A DNA stretch of 56,008 nt. Origin: Phycisphaerales bacterium (lineage in GTDB: Bacteria; Planctomycetota; Phycisphaerae; Sedimentisphaerales; Anaerobacaceae). Under the pieces are notes generated by a model. That model saw only the letters and a program-made list of their open reading frames with translations, was not told the origin of the DNA and searched no databases. The stretch lies in NCBI GenBank assembly GCA_020352215.1, contig CP070675.1, forward strand, positions 2,547,871 through 2,603,878, given 5' to 3'. Of this stretch, positions 8,417-16,559 are shown piece by piece; the first letter of the stretch is position 1, and every line of letters starts with the position of its first letter. A program made the translations under genes and the position numbers.

Positions 8417-10747
8417 TCACTTACGTTTGAAGGCAACTTTCCAGGAGACCTGTCTGTTCTCGGGGCTGATCACGGCGACCCGGATTTCGGCCCCAGCCTG
8501 CTCTGCCTGGACAGTCACCCCCGCTCTCTCGTCTGCTTCCGAGACGGCCGCCGATTTAACATACCAAGGCTTGGCCGGAGCCGGCGCGTAGATACGAAGC
8601 TCATAAGCATCACCGCCCACGACCATAGATTGGCCGGCAAGCTCGCTTTTTCGCCCGTCCCAACTGCGCTGTATAACGTCTGCTATGCCTTGTGTGACAT
8701 GGCGGGACGTACCGACGAGCACGGGTCGGCTAAGTACAGGGCTGACGGAGATGATTCGACATGAGCTTGGCTGCAGTTGTGCGCTGAGGGTGTCGGAGAA
8801 CGGCGGAATGAAAGCATCAGCCCAATAGTCAAAACCGACATAGGCTCCTTCGGTGTTGTCCGGGAGGTTGAGCTTGTGGAGTTCGACTGAGATAGATTTG
8901 CGTTTGTCCGGGTCCCAGTTGAATAGGCCGACAACGTCCCGTCTGTTCTCATCCGTGCCCGTTGTGAGATGCCAGATCTGCGCAAAGGGGCTCTCAAACA
9001 GGTCAACCGGCCGGGCGCACGCGCCGTGATTGGGTATGGAGCGTTTTAGCACTTCGAGTCTGTCGGGGGGCAGTCCCGGCAGCCACTCGCTGACCATGTT
9101 TAGCGGGCCGGTCATTGCGATCCAGGAGCCCCAGGCGCGGGCCTGGTTCAAGGTCAATGGCTCTCTGAGCATCAGGCAGTCGGGGTCGTTGTGCCATACC
9201 CGGTTGTGCATAAAGTACAGGCGCGTGCCCATGGCGGCACTGGGGAGGATCTTTTCCCAATTTGCGCCGATGTCCCTTCCTACTCGCATGCCGTCAACAA
9301 GACCGATTGAGGCTCCGAGCGTGCGCATATTCTGTGCGATGTTACAGCCGAGAATGTAGACGTCTTCACCAGCGGCTTCGCGGACGAGCTTCAGACCGTC
9401 TCGGTAGGCCTCGATGTTGGTCTTGGCCGGGTCGTGAAAAATGGCATCGCCCAGGTTATCGTTGCGGTAGTCGGGTGTCGGATACAATATCTTGACAGCC
9501 ATTCCCGTCCAGAGTCCGTCGATCTTGATGTACTTGTAGCCCCACTGGCGGGTTATGCGTGAGATCACCTGGCTGAGGAACTCGCGGGCCTCGGGATGGG
9601 TCATGTCGAGGCAGCTTCCGGCCCAGTGCACAGTATAGACGGAACCTTCGTTGTTGTGGACGAACCAGTTCTGGTGGTCCTGGAATATCTCTCGTTCGTG
9701 GTCCCAGCCGGTTGGGATGAACCATATGCCGGCCGTCATCCCCTCTTGATTAATCTTCCTGGCGGTCGGCTTCATTCCGTTCGGGTAGGGGCCGGACGGA
9801 TTGTAATTTGTGAAGTCCCGCCGGCTCAGTTGCCATTTGTCGTCTATCTGCAGCAAATTCAAGCCGAATTTCGTCAATTCCCGCCCACAGAACTCTGCAA
9901 GCTCGGCCACGTGTTCTTCGTCGGAGGCCCCGCCGTGCGGCTTAGAGTACCATGTGCAGTAGCCGGACGGAATTTCGGGCAGTCTGATTCTATATTTTTT
10001 CGCAATCGCCCCGGCGTATTCTTCGAGCCCTACCAGAGCATCGTCGAAATAGCCGATCGCGAAAGTTTCACCGGTGACGTTTCCGCCCGGTTCGATTAGC
10101 AGGTTGCCGTATTCACTCCTTGCATCAATTCGCACAGACGACTCGTCCGGCTTCGATAAGACAATGCCGCTCGCTCGATCATGAGTCAGCCAGCCGGCCA
10201 CGACGCCGGCTCGCGTGTCCGGCTCGGCCATCGCAAGGAACGTATAGCTGGTTCTTTCCTTCTCGGCGCTGGTCAGCCCGTCACAGCCAAGGACGCGAAG
10301 ATCCTCGGCGGCCTTGCCCAGATCGACCTGAAGACTGATGGGGACCATCTTGTTTATGATGACCCTGTCATTGGTCGGATTGTGCATTTGCGATTTGATG
10401 CAGACAAAGGGCAGGTCGCTGTACAGTGCGAGCGTATAGACGTTGCCGCTTGGGAATTCAACTTCGATGGCTTGAGCGGATCCAAGTGTGTCCTCAATCC
10501 TTGCCGCGCGGGCTTTGGGGATGTCGCCACCGCCGGCTTCTCTAAAGCGTGCTTCTTTGACGAAGAATTTCTCGCCCCGGCGGGCGGAGAAAGTGCCGAG
10601 TTCGGGATCGAAGGACACATCAACGATGCCGTTGTCGATGGCAACGGCTTTGTTGGCGCCCGCCGTTCCGGGGGGATGGTCGCCTGAGACGCCGGAGATA
10701 GGGTTAGTCAAAAGTACTGCCGCGAAACTCAGAAGCACACTTCTCAT
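8417..10747 (-). CDS. Secreted clan GH-D glycosidase, alpha-galactosidase-like
   Basis: A 776-aa protein with a signal peptide (MRSVLLSFAAVLLTNPISG). An N-terminal beta-sandwich precedes a (beta/alpha)8 barrel from about residue 260 to 560. The barrel carries GYCTWYSKP, LNLLQIDDKWQ, the nucleophile in YIKIDG (D410) and the probable acid/base in RVGRD (D492), the layout of GH27/GH36 enzymes. A C-terminal beta domain ends the protein. The likely reaction is hydrolysis of alpha-galactosides or a related alpha-glycoside with retention. GGGAG seven bases before the ATG supports the start. It lies 49 bases downstream of ccsA on the same strand; that is close enough for read-through, though the functions are unrelated. 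Confidence 0.88.
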   Translation of the reverse strand: MRSVLLSFAAVLLTNPISGVSGDHPPGTAGANKAVAIDNGIVDVSFDPELGTFSARRGEKFFVKEARFREAGGGDIPKARAARIEDTLGSAQAIEVEFPSGNVYTLALYSDLPFVCIKSQMHNPTNDRVIINKMVPISLQVDLGKAAEDLRVLGCDGLTSAEKERTSYTFLAMAEPDTRAGVVAGWLTHDRASGIVLSKPDESSVRIDARSEYGNLLIEPGGNVTGETFAIGYFDDALVGLEEYAGAIAKKYRIRLPEIPSGYCTWYSKPHGGASDEEHVAELAEFCGRELTKFGLNLLQIDDKWQLSRRDFTNYNPSGPYPNGMKPTARKINQEGMTAGIWFIPTGWDHEREIFQDHQNWFVHNNEGSVYTVHWAGSCLDMTHPEAREFLSQVISRITRQWGYKYIKIDGLWTGMAVKILYPTPDYRNDNLGDAIFHDPAKTNIEAYRDGLKLVREAAGEDVYILGCNIAQNMRTLGASIGLVDGMRVGRDIGANWEKILPSAAMGTRLYFMHNRVWHNDPDCLMLREPLTLNQARAWGSWIAMTGPLNMVSEWLPGLPPDRLEVLKRSIPNHGACARPVDLFESPFAQIWHLTTGTDENRRDVVGLFNWDPDKRKSISVELHKLNLPDNTEGAYVGFDYWADAFIPPFSDTLSAQLQPSSCRIISVSPVLSRPVLVGTSRHVTQGIADVIQRSWDGRKSELAGQSMVVGGDAYELRIYAPAPAKPWYVKSAAVSEADERAGVTVQAEQAGAEIRVAVISPENRQVSWKVAFKRK

Positions 10748-10796
10748 ACGGTGACTCCCGTATTAGTTTCAGTGTTCTGTCGGTAGGGTCCGGATG

Positions 10797-11591
10797 TTAG
10801 GTTGCATAGCTATGCAATCCTGGAAAGAGCCTGGAGAGGTTAACCCAGAGAAGGGTAATGACGATTGCAGCCGTCCCCGCAATGGCCCAAATGCTGTTGG
10901 CGCGGGCGTACCTCCTGCCGAACATGTAGCGGAAGTGGAAATACCCGAGATAGACGAGCCACGAGGCGAGCGACCAGAGTTCCTTCGGGTCCCAACCCCA
11001 GTAGTCGCCCCAGGCAAGCTTTCCCCACCAACTGCCCAGGACAAGGCCCAGCGTCAGCAAAGGAAAACCGGCACAGACCACGCGATACGTCCCCTGCTCC
11101 GGAGATACGATGTCCTCCCCGGGCGACGGCGTTTTGCCGGCGAGTTGAGCGACAGCCTGGAACGTAGCTTTTGCCATGAAGATATAGGACAACATGTAGA
11201 CAGCAACGTGCGGTGTGAAAAGCCAGCTCTGCAGGGCCGGTGGCAATCGCTGCGGGTCGGCCTTAAAAACAAACCCGGCGGGGAAAAGTACAATAGCGGC
11301 TATGAGCATGTCGCCGTATTCGCCGCCCACGCGCAGAATGCGCCTGCAGAACCGGGAAATCGGATAGGAAATCATGCCGAGACAGAGGAACACTTCGAAC
11401 AGATTCTGGAGCGGTACGTGACGAACGTGGTGCCAGCGATAGCCAAAAGCCAAAGCGGCAACGCCAGAGCCGAGTGCGTGCAACAAATGCCCCGCCTTCT
11501 TACGGCCGAGTAAGGTCAGCAAGAATGCGAACAGATACACAGCGATGCTAATGTAGATCAATAAACCCTGAATTGTATATTTGATTTCCAT
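10797..11591 (-). CDS. ccsA: Cytochrome c biogenesis protein CcsA (ResC/CcsB type)
   Basis: A 264-aa polytopic membrane protein of the system II heme-handling family. It carries the signature Trp-rich WWD motif WGDYWGWDPKE at residues 194-204. Conserved histidines sit in the predicted flanking loops, H57 in VRHVP and H128 in TPHVAVYM. About eight hydrophobic segments can be seen. With ResB it forms the synthetase that exports heme and attaches it to CXXCH motifs of apocytochromes outside the membrane. It begins 19 bases after the resB stop, so the pair is an operon. The pair diverges from the heme-synthesis genes that start at 13001, so heme production and use sit back to back. Confidence 0.92.
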   Translation of the reverse strand: MEIKYTIQGLLIYISIAVYLFAFLLTLLGRKKAGHLLHALGSGVAALAFGYRWHHVRHVPLQNLFEVFLCLGMISYPISRFCRRILRVGGEYGDMLIAAIVLFPAGFVFKADPQRLPPALQSWLFTPHVAVYMLSYIFMAKATFQAVAQLAGKTPSPGEDIVSPEQGTYRVVCAGFPLLTLGLVLGSWWGKLAWGDYWGWDPKELWSLASWLVYLGYFHFRYMFGRRYARANSIWAIAGTAAIVITLLWVNLSRLFPGLHSYAT

Positions 11592-11610
11592 TTATTTGCT
11601 TCGCAGAGGT

Positions 11611-12726
11611 TCAGATCCCACCCGGCGCGAGTGACACAGTGTCGTTGACTATGGGAGGGTCGGGTTCTATGCTTGGCCCGGGAACAGCAGCACCGCCGCT
11701 GTCGGCAGCACCTGTGTCCTTGGGCTTTATCGCTTTCAGCAGGTGCCTCAGCCAAAGGTGCCAAAGGACACCGATGCAAAGCATCAGGTATCCGGCGTAA
11801 ACGAGATTCAGGCCCGTATCGGAGACCACCATGAGAACTGTATACCGCCCGGCCTTGTCATCGTACGAGTGCTGATAAAAATGGTAGCCTCCGTAGTAGA
11901 GCGGGTGGTTCACTTCGATATCCTTCTCTGCCACCACTTTGTCGTCCTTGATGACTTGAAGCTCGCTTACATAATCGCTGATGACCCTCTGATACCGCAG
12001 CGACAGCTTATCTTCCGCGTGAGCATGCCCCGGAAACAGCTCAAAGACGTATCTCGTTTTCGCGTCACCGTCGGGGGGATTGATCTGGACTTCCAGAGCC
12101 GGATTGGATCCCGGCTGCGGATCGTCATAATAGACGTTCTTGCCATCTTCCTTCTTGATTTTGAAATTCTCGAATGACCGCAGGATTTTCACGGTGCCGT
12201 GCTGCTCGTCCAGGGGATACTCATTGCCGATTTCGGCAGGGATGCTCCAACGTTTGCCCTGGCGAGATTGTACAAGGAGCTGGCCGGGCTTGTAGTACTC
12301 CATGCGGAAATCCTTCAGCCCGACCTGGAACGGCAGCTCCGCCGTTTCGCGGGCACTTCCAATCATGACCTGGTTTTCACGGGTTCCCTCGTGGATGACC
12401 ATCTGACCTTCGCGAATCTTGCTGATCCCAAACAGCTTCTCGCGCAGCCCGTATCCCGCTTTGGAACCCCAGATACCTCCTGCGAGCACGATTATACACC
12501 CGAGGTGGATCAGCAGCAGACCGGGCATGCGAATCAGTCGGCGAAATACGATGATGCCTACCGCGAGCAATACGGCCAAGACCAGCCAATAGACCCCCAG
12601 CGCGATAGAATTGAAGAAGCGTTCCGCTCTCTCAGGGCCGATGAATGCACCGTAGATAGACAGAGCGGTCAGCAATATGATCAGCAGCAGAGCCGCCCAC
12701 ATAACGGCCCGTCTGAATCTGTTCAT
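11611..12726 (-). CDS. resB: ResB-like cytochrome c biogenesis protein
   Basis: A 371-aa partner of CcsA in system II cytochrome c maturation. Three hydrophobic segments lie in the first 100 residues (about 9-30, 43-62 and 68-86) and one near 305-325. Between them is a large extracytoplasmic domain with ResB features, such as ELPFQVGLKDFRMEYY, EVNHPLYYGGYHFYQHSYD and a VVSDTGLNLVYAGY segment at the last helix. It is short for the family, as expected of a compact ResB used with a separate CcsA. The start at 12726 has GGGAACCTG just upstream and is preferred to an upstream ATG at 12753. The C-terminal 45 residues are Pro/Ser-rich and probably disordered. Confidence 0.88.
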   Translation of the reverse strand: MNRFRRAVMWAALLLIILLTALSIYGAFIGPERAERFFNSIALGVYWLVLAVLLAVGIIVFRRLIRMPGLLLIHLGCIIVLAGGIWGSKAGYGLREKLFGISKIREGQMVIHEGTRENQVMIGSARETAELPFQVGLKDFRMEYYKPGQLLVQSRQGKRWSIPAEIGNEYPLDEQHGTVKILRSFENFKIKKEDGKNVYYDDPQPGSNPALEVQINPPDGDAKTRYVFELFPGHAHAEDKLSLRYQRVISDYVSELQVIKDDKVVAEKDIEVNHPLYYGGYHFYQHSYDDKAGRYTVLMVVSDTGLNLVYAGYLMLCIGVLWHLWLRHLLKAIKPKDTGAADSGGAAVPGPSIEPDPPIVNDTVSLAPGGI

Positions 12727-12924
12727 CAGGTTCCCTTCGAGGCAAGCGACCAACTGCCCCCATAGTCAGAGTTCTTAACAAGTATTTGCCGGTTGGCTAC
12801 GATGATATACCGAAAACGCCATTACGACGAGTACAATTATGGCGGAGAATAGAGTTACGTGCAAGGATATTCTGTGCGCCCGGCGTATGGAGTTGCCTGG
12901 TCCGGTTTTTCGCGGTAGTTGGGG

Positions 12925-12953
12925 TTGAAAGTCGCGCCGACCTCGTCTAAACT
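12925..12953 (+). promoter_or_regulatory. Candidate promoter for the cobA-hemD operon
   Basis: TTGAAA, a 17-base spacer and TAAACT, ending 47 bases before the GTG start at 13001. The spacing is ideal and each box matches four to five consensus positions. The 274-base gap between resB and cobA-hemD must hold both divergent promoters; no clear one was found for resB. Confidence 0.5.
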
Positions 12954-13000
12954 ATGCCGGGACGGGAGAGATTCTGGTTAGGATTGGAGAAGAGCAGAAA

Positions 13001-14533
13001 GTGAACGCCAATCGCGATAAGGCCAAAGGCACCGCGTACTTAGTCGGGGCCGGGCCCGGCAGGGCGGATCTAATTACCGTTCGCGGGGCGGAGATTCTGG
13101 GTCGCGCCGATTGCATAATCTACGACAAGCTGGCCAATCCGGCCCTGCTGAGGTTTGCCCGGGCCGATGCGGAGATTATCCACGTGCCGAAGCGGGCGGG
13201 GAAAGGTTCCTTCACCCAGGAGCAGGTGAGTAAGGTGCTGATAGAAAAGGCCTCGGCTGGCGGGACGGTTGTCCGTTTGAAGGGCGGCGACCCCTGTATG
13301 TTTGGCCGGTGTGCCGAGGAGGCGGCACTTCTTGCCGATGCGGGGATAGATTTCGAGATAGTGCCTGGAATAACCGCTGCTGTTGCGGCTGCCGACTACA
13401 CCGGCATCCTGCTGACCAGCCGGGACTACAGTTCACAGGTCGCCTTCGTCACTGGCCACGAAGCAGAGGGTGAGCGGGAAAGCAACATAGACTGGGCCGT
13501 CCTCGCTAAATTCGAAGGGACGATAGCTTTCTATATGGGAATGGGCAATCTTGGCCTCATTGCTGAGCGACTCATAGAAGACGGCAGGAGCGAGAACACG
13601 CCGGTGGCTGTGATCGCGGACGCGACGCTACCCAGTCAGCGTGTGGTGAGGGCGCCGCTGGCCAAGATAAACCGGGTTTGCAGTGAGGAAAAGATCCAGC
13701 CGCCGGCCATAGTTGTTATTGGCTGGGCGGCAGATAGCGACCCGCGACTGGACTGGGTTGCAAGGCTGCCCCTGTTCGGCAAGAGTGTTGTGGTGACGCG
13801 GGACAGCCGTGGCAACGGGGAGTCCGCGGCCAAGATCATCGCCAAGGGAGGCAACCCAATCGAGTTTGCAACAATGACGATCAAACCGTTGACCGACACA
13901 AATCGGTTCTCAGAAACGTTGACCAGACTGAACGAATATGACTGGATGGTCTTTACCAGCGGCAACGGGGTGGCCGTCTTCTTCGATGCCCTGCACAACT
14001 TGGGTAGGGACGCCAGGGCACTGGGCTCCGCGAAGATTGCTGCCATAGGCAGCGAAACTGCCGCCAAGCTGGACCGGTACGGCATAAAGGCCGATTTCGT
14101 GCCAAGTGTTTTTACAGGAAGAGAACTCGGCGACCAGCTATTGAAACTCACGGACGTGCAAAACAGCAAGGTACTGCTTCTGCGATCGGAAATTGCCTCC
14201 GATGAATTGATGGATGTTCTGCAGCAGGGCGGCGCCGAAGTTGAGAATGTGGCAGTCTATACAGTTACCCCCGTGAAGGGCAAAAGTGAATGGTTGACTG
14301 AGCAAATCGGACGGGGGCGCGTTCAGTGGCTGACATTTGCAAGTCCTTCTTCGGCGAGGATGTTCTTTGAACAAATCTCAGGTGAAATAGTGAGTTCGAG
14401 CAGCGTCAAAATTGCGTCGATTGGTCCGGTGACATCTAAGCAACTGCAGGATCTCGGCATATCCGTAGATGTGACGGCGGAAGAGCACACCATTGACGGA
14501 CTGCTTGCCGCGATAGAAGGAACACACGCGTGA
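13001..14533 (+). CDS. cobA-hemD: Fused uroporphyrinogen-III C-methyltransferase / uroporphyrinogen-III synthase
   Basis: A 510-aa bifunctional tetrapyrrole enzyme. Residues about 10-250 are the SAM-dependent methyltransferase (CobA/SUMT): GAGPG at 16-20, RLKGGDP at 92-98 and PGITA at 122-126. Residues about 265-505 are HemD, the synthase that closes and inverts ring D of hydroxymethylbilane (VVVTRDSRG, WMVFTSGNGV, IAAIGSETAAKL, WLTFASPSS, IASIGPVTS). The product flow is hydroxymethylbilane to uroporphyrinogen III to precorrin-2. The start codon is GTG, with GGAG 11 bases upstream. The fusion is common in anaerobes that make heme via siroheme. It is followed by hemB and ahbAB within 34 and about 23 bases, so the three form an operon. 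No hemA, hemC or sirC is in the window. Confidence 0.95.
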   Translation: MNANRDKAKGTAYLVGAGPGRADLITVRGAEILGRADCIIYDKLANPALLRFARADAEIIHVPKRAGKGSFTQEQVSKVLIEKASAGGTVVRLKGGDPCMFGRCAEEAALLADAGIDFEIVPGITAAVAAADYTGILLTSRDYSSQVAFVTGHEAEGERESNIDWAVLAKFEGTIAFYMGMGNLGLIAERLIEDGRSENTPVAVIADATLPSQRVVRAPLAKINRVCSEEKIQPPAIVVIGWAADSDPRLDWVARLPLFGKSVVVTRDSRGNGESAAKIIAKGGNPIEFATMTIKPLTDTNRFSETLTRLNEYDWMVFTSGNGVAVFFDALHNLGRDARALGSAKIAAIGSETAAKLDRYGIKADFVPSVFTGRELGDQLLKLTDVQNSKVLLLRSEIASDELMDVLQQGGAEVENVAVYTVTPVKGKSEWLTEQIGRGRVQWLTFASPSSARMFFEQISGEIVSSSSVKIASIGPVTSKQLQDLGISVDVTAEEHTIDGLLAAIEGTHA

Positions 14534-14567
14534 CGTGAACACCGTCAGATAATAAGGGGAATATTCA

Positions 14568-15542
14568 ATGGGTTTTCCAAAGATTAGGATGCGGAGGTTG
14601 CGCAGCACCGATTCGATGCGGAGGCTGGTACGCGAGACGAGCTTGAGTGTTGATGACTTGGTCTATCCGCTGTTCGTGCGGGCCGGTGAGGGCATAAAGG
14701 AGCCGATCAAGTCAATGTCCGACTGTTTTCATTTCTCGCCGGACATGATTGGTGACGAAGCTGCCGAAGTTGCATCACTGGGGATACCGGCGGTTCTACT
14801 ATTCGGCCTGCCCGAGAGCAAGGATGAACAGGGTTCCGAGGCGTGGGCCGAAGACGGCGTCGTGCAACAGTCGATAAGGGAGATCAAGAAGCGGACACCC
14901 GAGCTACTTGTCATCACCGACACTTGCCTTTGCGCCTACACCGAGCATGGGCACTGCGGCGTGATCAAGGACGGGAAGATCGACAACGATGCGACCTGCG
15001 AGTTGCTGGCTAAGATGGCGTTGTCACACGCTCAGGCCGGCGCGGATATCATAGCCCCTTCGGACATGATGGACGGCCGCGTGCGCTATATCCGTGAATG
15101 TCTGGAAGAGAATGGTTTTTGTGAAGTTGCTATCATGTCTTACGCCGCCAAGTTCGCGTCTGCCTTCTATGGCCCTTTTAGGGATGCGGCCGAGTCGGCG
15201 CCGTCGTTCGGTGACCGCAGGAGTTACCAGATGGACCCGGCCAACGCCGAGCAGGCAATGCGGGAGATCGCACTGGACATAGAAGAAGGGGCCGACATCG
15301 TGATGGTCAAACCTGCTCTCAGCTTTCTCGACATCATCTATCGTGCCAAGCAACGTTTCAATTGCCCTATGGCCGCATACAACGTGAGCGGCGAGTACAT
15401 GATGTTGAACAAGGCCGCCGACGCGGGCTTGTTGGATAGAGATGCCGCAACACTCGAAGTGCTATATTCGATGAAACGAGCCGGCGCGGATATTGTCATC
15501 ACGTACTCTGCAAAAGTTGTTGCGGGCTTGCTCAAAGGATAA
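14568..15542 (+). CDS. hemB: Delta-aminolevulinic acid dehydratase (porphobilinogen synthase)
   Basis: A 324-aa cytoplasmic enzyme that condenses two 5-aminolevulinates to porphobilinogen. The catalytic lysines are K195 in [15 protein letters not shown] and K248 in MVKPAL. C120, C122 and C130 in [13 protein letters not shown] form the three-cysteine site typical of zinc-dependent HemB, so this is a zinc enzyme rather than the Asp-rich magnesium type. Length and the final YSAKVVA motif are normal for the family. AAGGGGAATATTCA precedes the ATG. It is the second gene of the cobA-hemD operon. Confidence 0.97.
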   Translation: MGFPKIRMRRLRSTDSMRRLVRETSLSVDDLVYPLFVRAGEGIKEPIKSMSDCFHFSPDMIGDEAAEVASLGIPAVLLFGLPESKDEQGSEAWAEDGVVQQSIREIKKRTPELLVITDTCLCAYTEHGHCGVIKDGKIDNDATCELLAKMALSHAQAGADIIAPSDMMDGRVRYIRECLEENGFCEVAIMSYAAKFASAFYGPFRDAAESAPSFGDRRSYQMDPANAEQAMREIALDIEEGADIVMVKPALSFLDIIYRAKQRFNCPMAAYNVSGEYMMLNKAADAGLLDRDAATLEVLYSMKRAGADIVITYSAKVVAGLLKG

Positions 15543-15565
15543 GACGAGTGGGTGAGGAGATAAGA

Positions 15566-16546
15566 GTGACGTCGAATCTGACCAAATTTCAGAAACAGTT
15601 GTGCAACGCACTTCAAAACGGCGTGCCAATCTGTGCGAGGCCCTTTGCGGAAATTGCAGAATGTCTGAATGTTGACCAGGAGCAAGTGTTGCGAGAGGCA
15701 TCGGGATTGATAGAGGCCGGAGTCATTCGTCGGATTTCGGCGACAGTGGACTATCGCGCGCTTGGCAAAACAAGCACGCTCGTCACAGCACATGTCCCCC
15801 AGGAATCTGTGCGGGAAGTTGCAGAAGCGGTCAACTCTCTGGATGGTGTTTCACACAACTATCTAAGGAACCACCACTACAACATGTGGTTCACATTGCA
15901 GGCAGACACGGCTGCCCAGATTGATGCGACGCTTGCGGATCTTTCTGAGCGATTCGGCTTTGGCTTTCACAGTCTGCCCGTCAAACGATTCTTCAAGCTT
16001 TATGTCCTCTTCGATGCCGAGAGCGAAAGTGAGGTGTTGTTGCGGGATGTTCAGCGGATCCCAAAGTGTGAGGTGGTGGAGCTTAGCGACGAGCAGAAGC
16101 TGGTGCTTTCACAGTTGCAGCGGCCTCTTGAGCTGACGGCAGAGCCATTCGATTTGCCGTACGGCGGGGGCGTTGAGCACAGAGACGCATTGAAGATCAT
16201 AACTGGATTGATTGATGCGGGCGTGATTCGCCGTATTGCGGCTGTTGTCAATCATCGCAAGCTTGGCTTCGTAGCCAATGCCATGTTCGCCGGTGAAGTG
16301 CCGCAGGACCGGATCGTCGGAGCCGGCGAGAGGCTGGCTAGCCTCGGGATCGTAAGCCACTGTTATGAGAGAGAGACTTTCGAGAGTTGGCCGTATAATC
16401 TTTTTGCGATGTGTCACGGCCGGAGTATGGATCAGATTCGGCATGTGGTGAGCAAGTTTACCGAAGCCGAGAAAGTCAACTCCTTTGAGCTTCTCGAAAC
16501 AGCAGCAGAGCTGAAGAAGAAACCGGTCAAGCACACATTCGGTTAG
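15566..16546 (+). CDS. ahbAB: Fused siroheme decarboxylase AhbA-AhbB
   Basis: A 326-aa tandem of two Lrp/AsnC-like halves, each about the size of a single AhbA or AhbB. Each has a winged helix ending in a near-identical motif: GVIRRISATVDYRALG (about 52-67) and GVIRRIAAVVNHRKLG (about 219-234). Each then has an effector-type domain with the family's SHNYLRNHHYNMWFT or SHCYERETFESWPYNLF signature. In known organisms AhbA and AhbB form a heterodimer that removes two acetate carboxyls from siroheme, giving 12,18-didecarboxysiroheme; NirDL is the fused homologue in heme d1 synthesis. The operon with cobA-hemD and hemB favours the heme branch, but no ahbC or ahbD is in view. The GTG at 15566 has GAGGAG six bases upstream; a GTG at 15548 is possible. 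Confidence 0.88.
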   Translation: MTSNLTKFQKQLCNALQNGVPICARPFAEIAECLNVDQEQVLREASGLIEAGVIRRISATVDYRALGKTSTLVTAHVPQESVREVAEAVNSLDGVSHNYLRNHHYNMWFTLQADTAAQIDATLADLSERFGFGFHSLPVKRFFKLYVLFDAESESEVLLRDVQRIPKCEVVELSDEQKLVLSQLQRPLELTAEPFDLPYGGGVEHRDALKIITGLIDAGVIRRIAAVVNHRKLGFVANAMFAGEVPQDRIVGAGERLASLGIVSHCYERETFESWPYNLFAMCHGRSMDQIRHVVSKFTEAEKVNSFELLETAAELKKKPVKHTFG

Positions 16547-16559
16547 GTACCACGCCGCT

